Below are positions 6,266 through 6,266 of a stretch of DNA of 6,266 nucleotides, piece by piece. The DNA comes from an uncultured Oscillospiraceae bacterium. GTDB lineage: Bacteria > Bacillota > Clostridia > Oscillospirales > Acutalibacteraceae. The stretch's first letter is position 1. Each line of letters starts with the position of its first letter. Under the pieces are notes generated by a model. It was not told where the DNA came from. It worked only from the letters and a program-made list of their open reading frames with translations, and ran no database searches. The DNA lies in the NCBI GenBank assembly GCA_902496265.1, contig CABVAD010000071.1:1-6266 (forward strand), in the 5' to 3' direction. The translations under genes and the position numbers were made by a program.

Positions 6266-6266
6266 C

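Overview
The window looks like chromosomal DNA of a low-to-mid GC Gram-positive bacterium, most likely a Clostridia-type Firmicute (Bacillota). The reasons are a T-box tRNA-sensing leader in front of an aminoacyl-tRNA synthetase gene, strong AGGAGG-like ribosome binding sites, use of GTG and TTG starts, and compact intrinsic terminators. The genus cannot be decided from the sequence. No rRNA, tRNA, CRISPR array, transposase or phage gene was found.

Left half, plus strand. Positions 1-198 are the 3' two thirds of a T-box riboswitch; the 5' strand of the base of stem I lies before the window. It has a distal-loop GGTGAAA, an isoleucine specifier ATC (51-53), an antiterminator that pairs 138-143 with 171-176, and a competing terminator (162-189). 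It controls ileS (217-3366), a eukaryote-like type 2 isoleucyl-tRNA synthetase. A 112-residue protein with two predicted membrane helices (3388-3726) follows 21 bases later and is probably in the same transcript. A bidirectional terminator (3731-3767) closes this operon and the convergent one.

Right half, minus strand. A compact heavy-metal resistance operon runs from right to left: an ArsR/SmtB-family metal sensor (5838-6194), a free-standing 72-residue heavy-metal-associated (HMA) domain protein (5636-5854), and a Zn/Cd/Pb-type P1B ATPase (3782-5623) that lacks its own N-terminal metal-binding domain. The three genes overlap or nearly touch. Upstream of the sensor, 6208-6265 is an array of four TTCATATGAA-like boxes at an exact 16-bp period, the likely operator. 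The inferred circuit is that excess metal releases the sensor from this array, and the HMA protein and the ATPase are then made to bind and export the metal.

Nothing here is clearly an unknown system. The items most worth a second look are the phased operator array, the split HMA/ATPase arrangement, the sensor with two potential metal sites, and the unidentified membrane protein tied to ileS.
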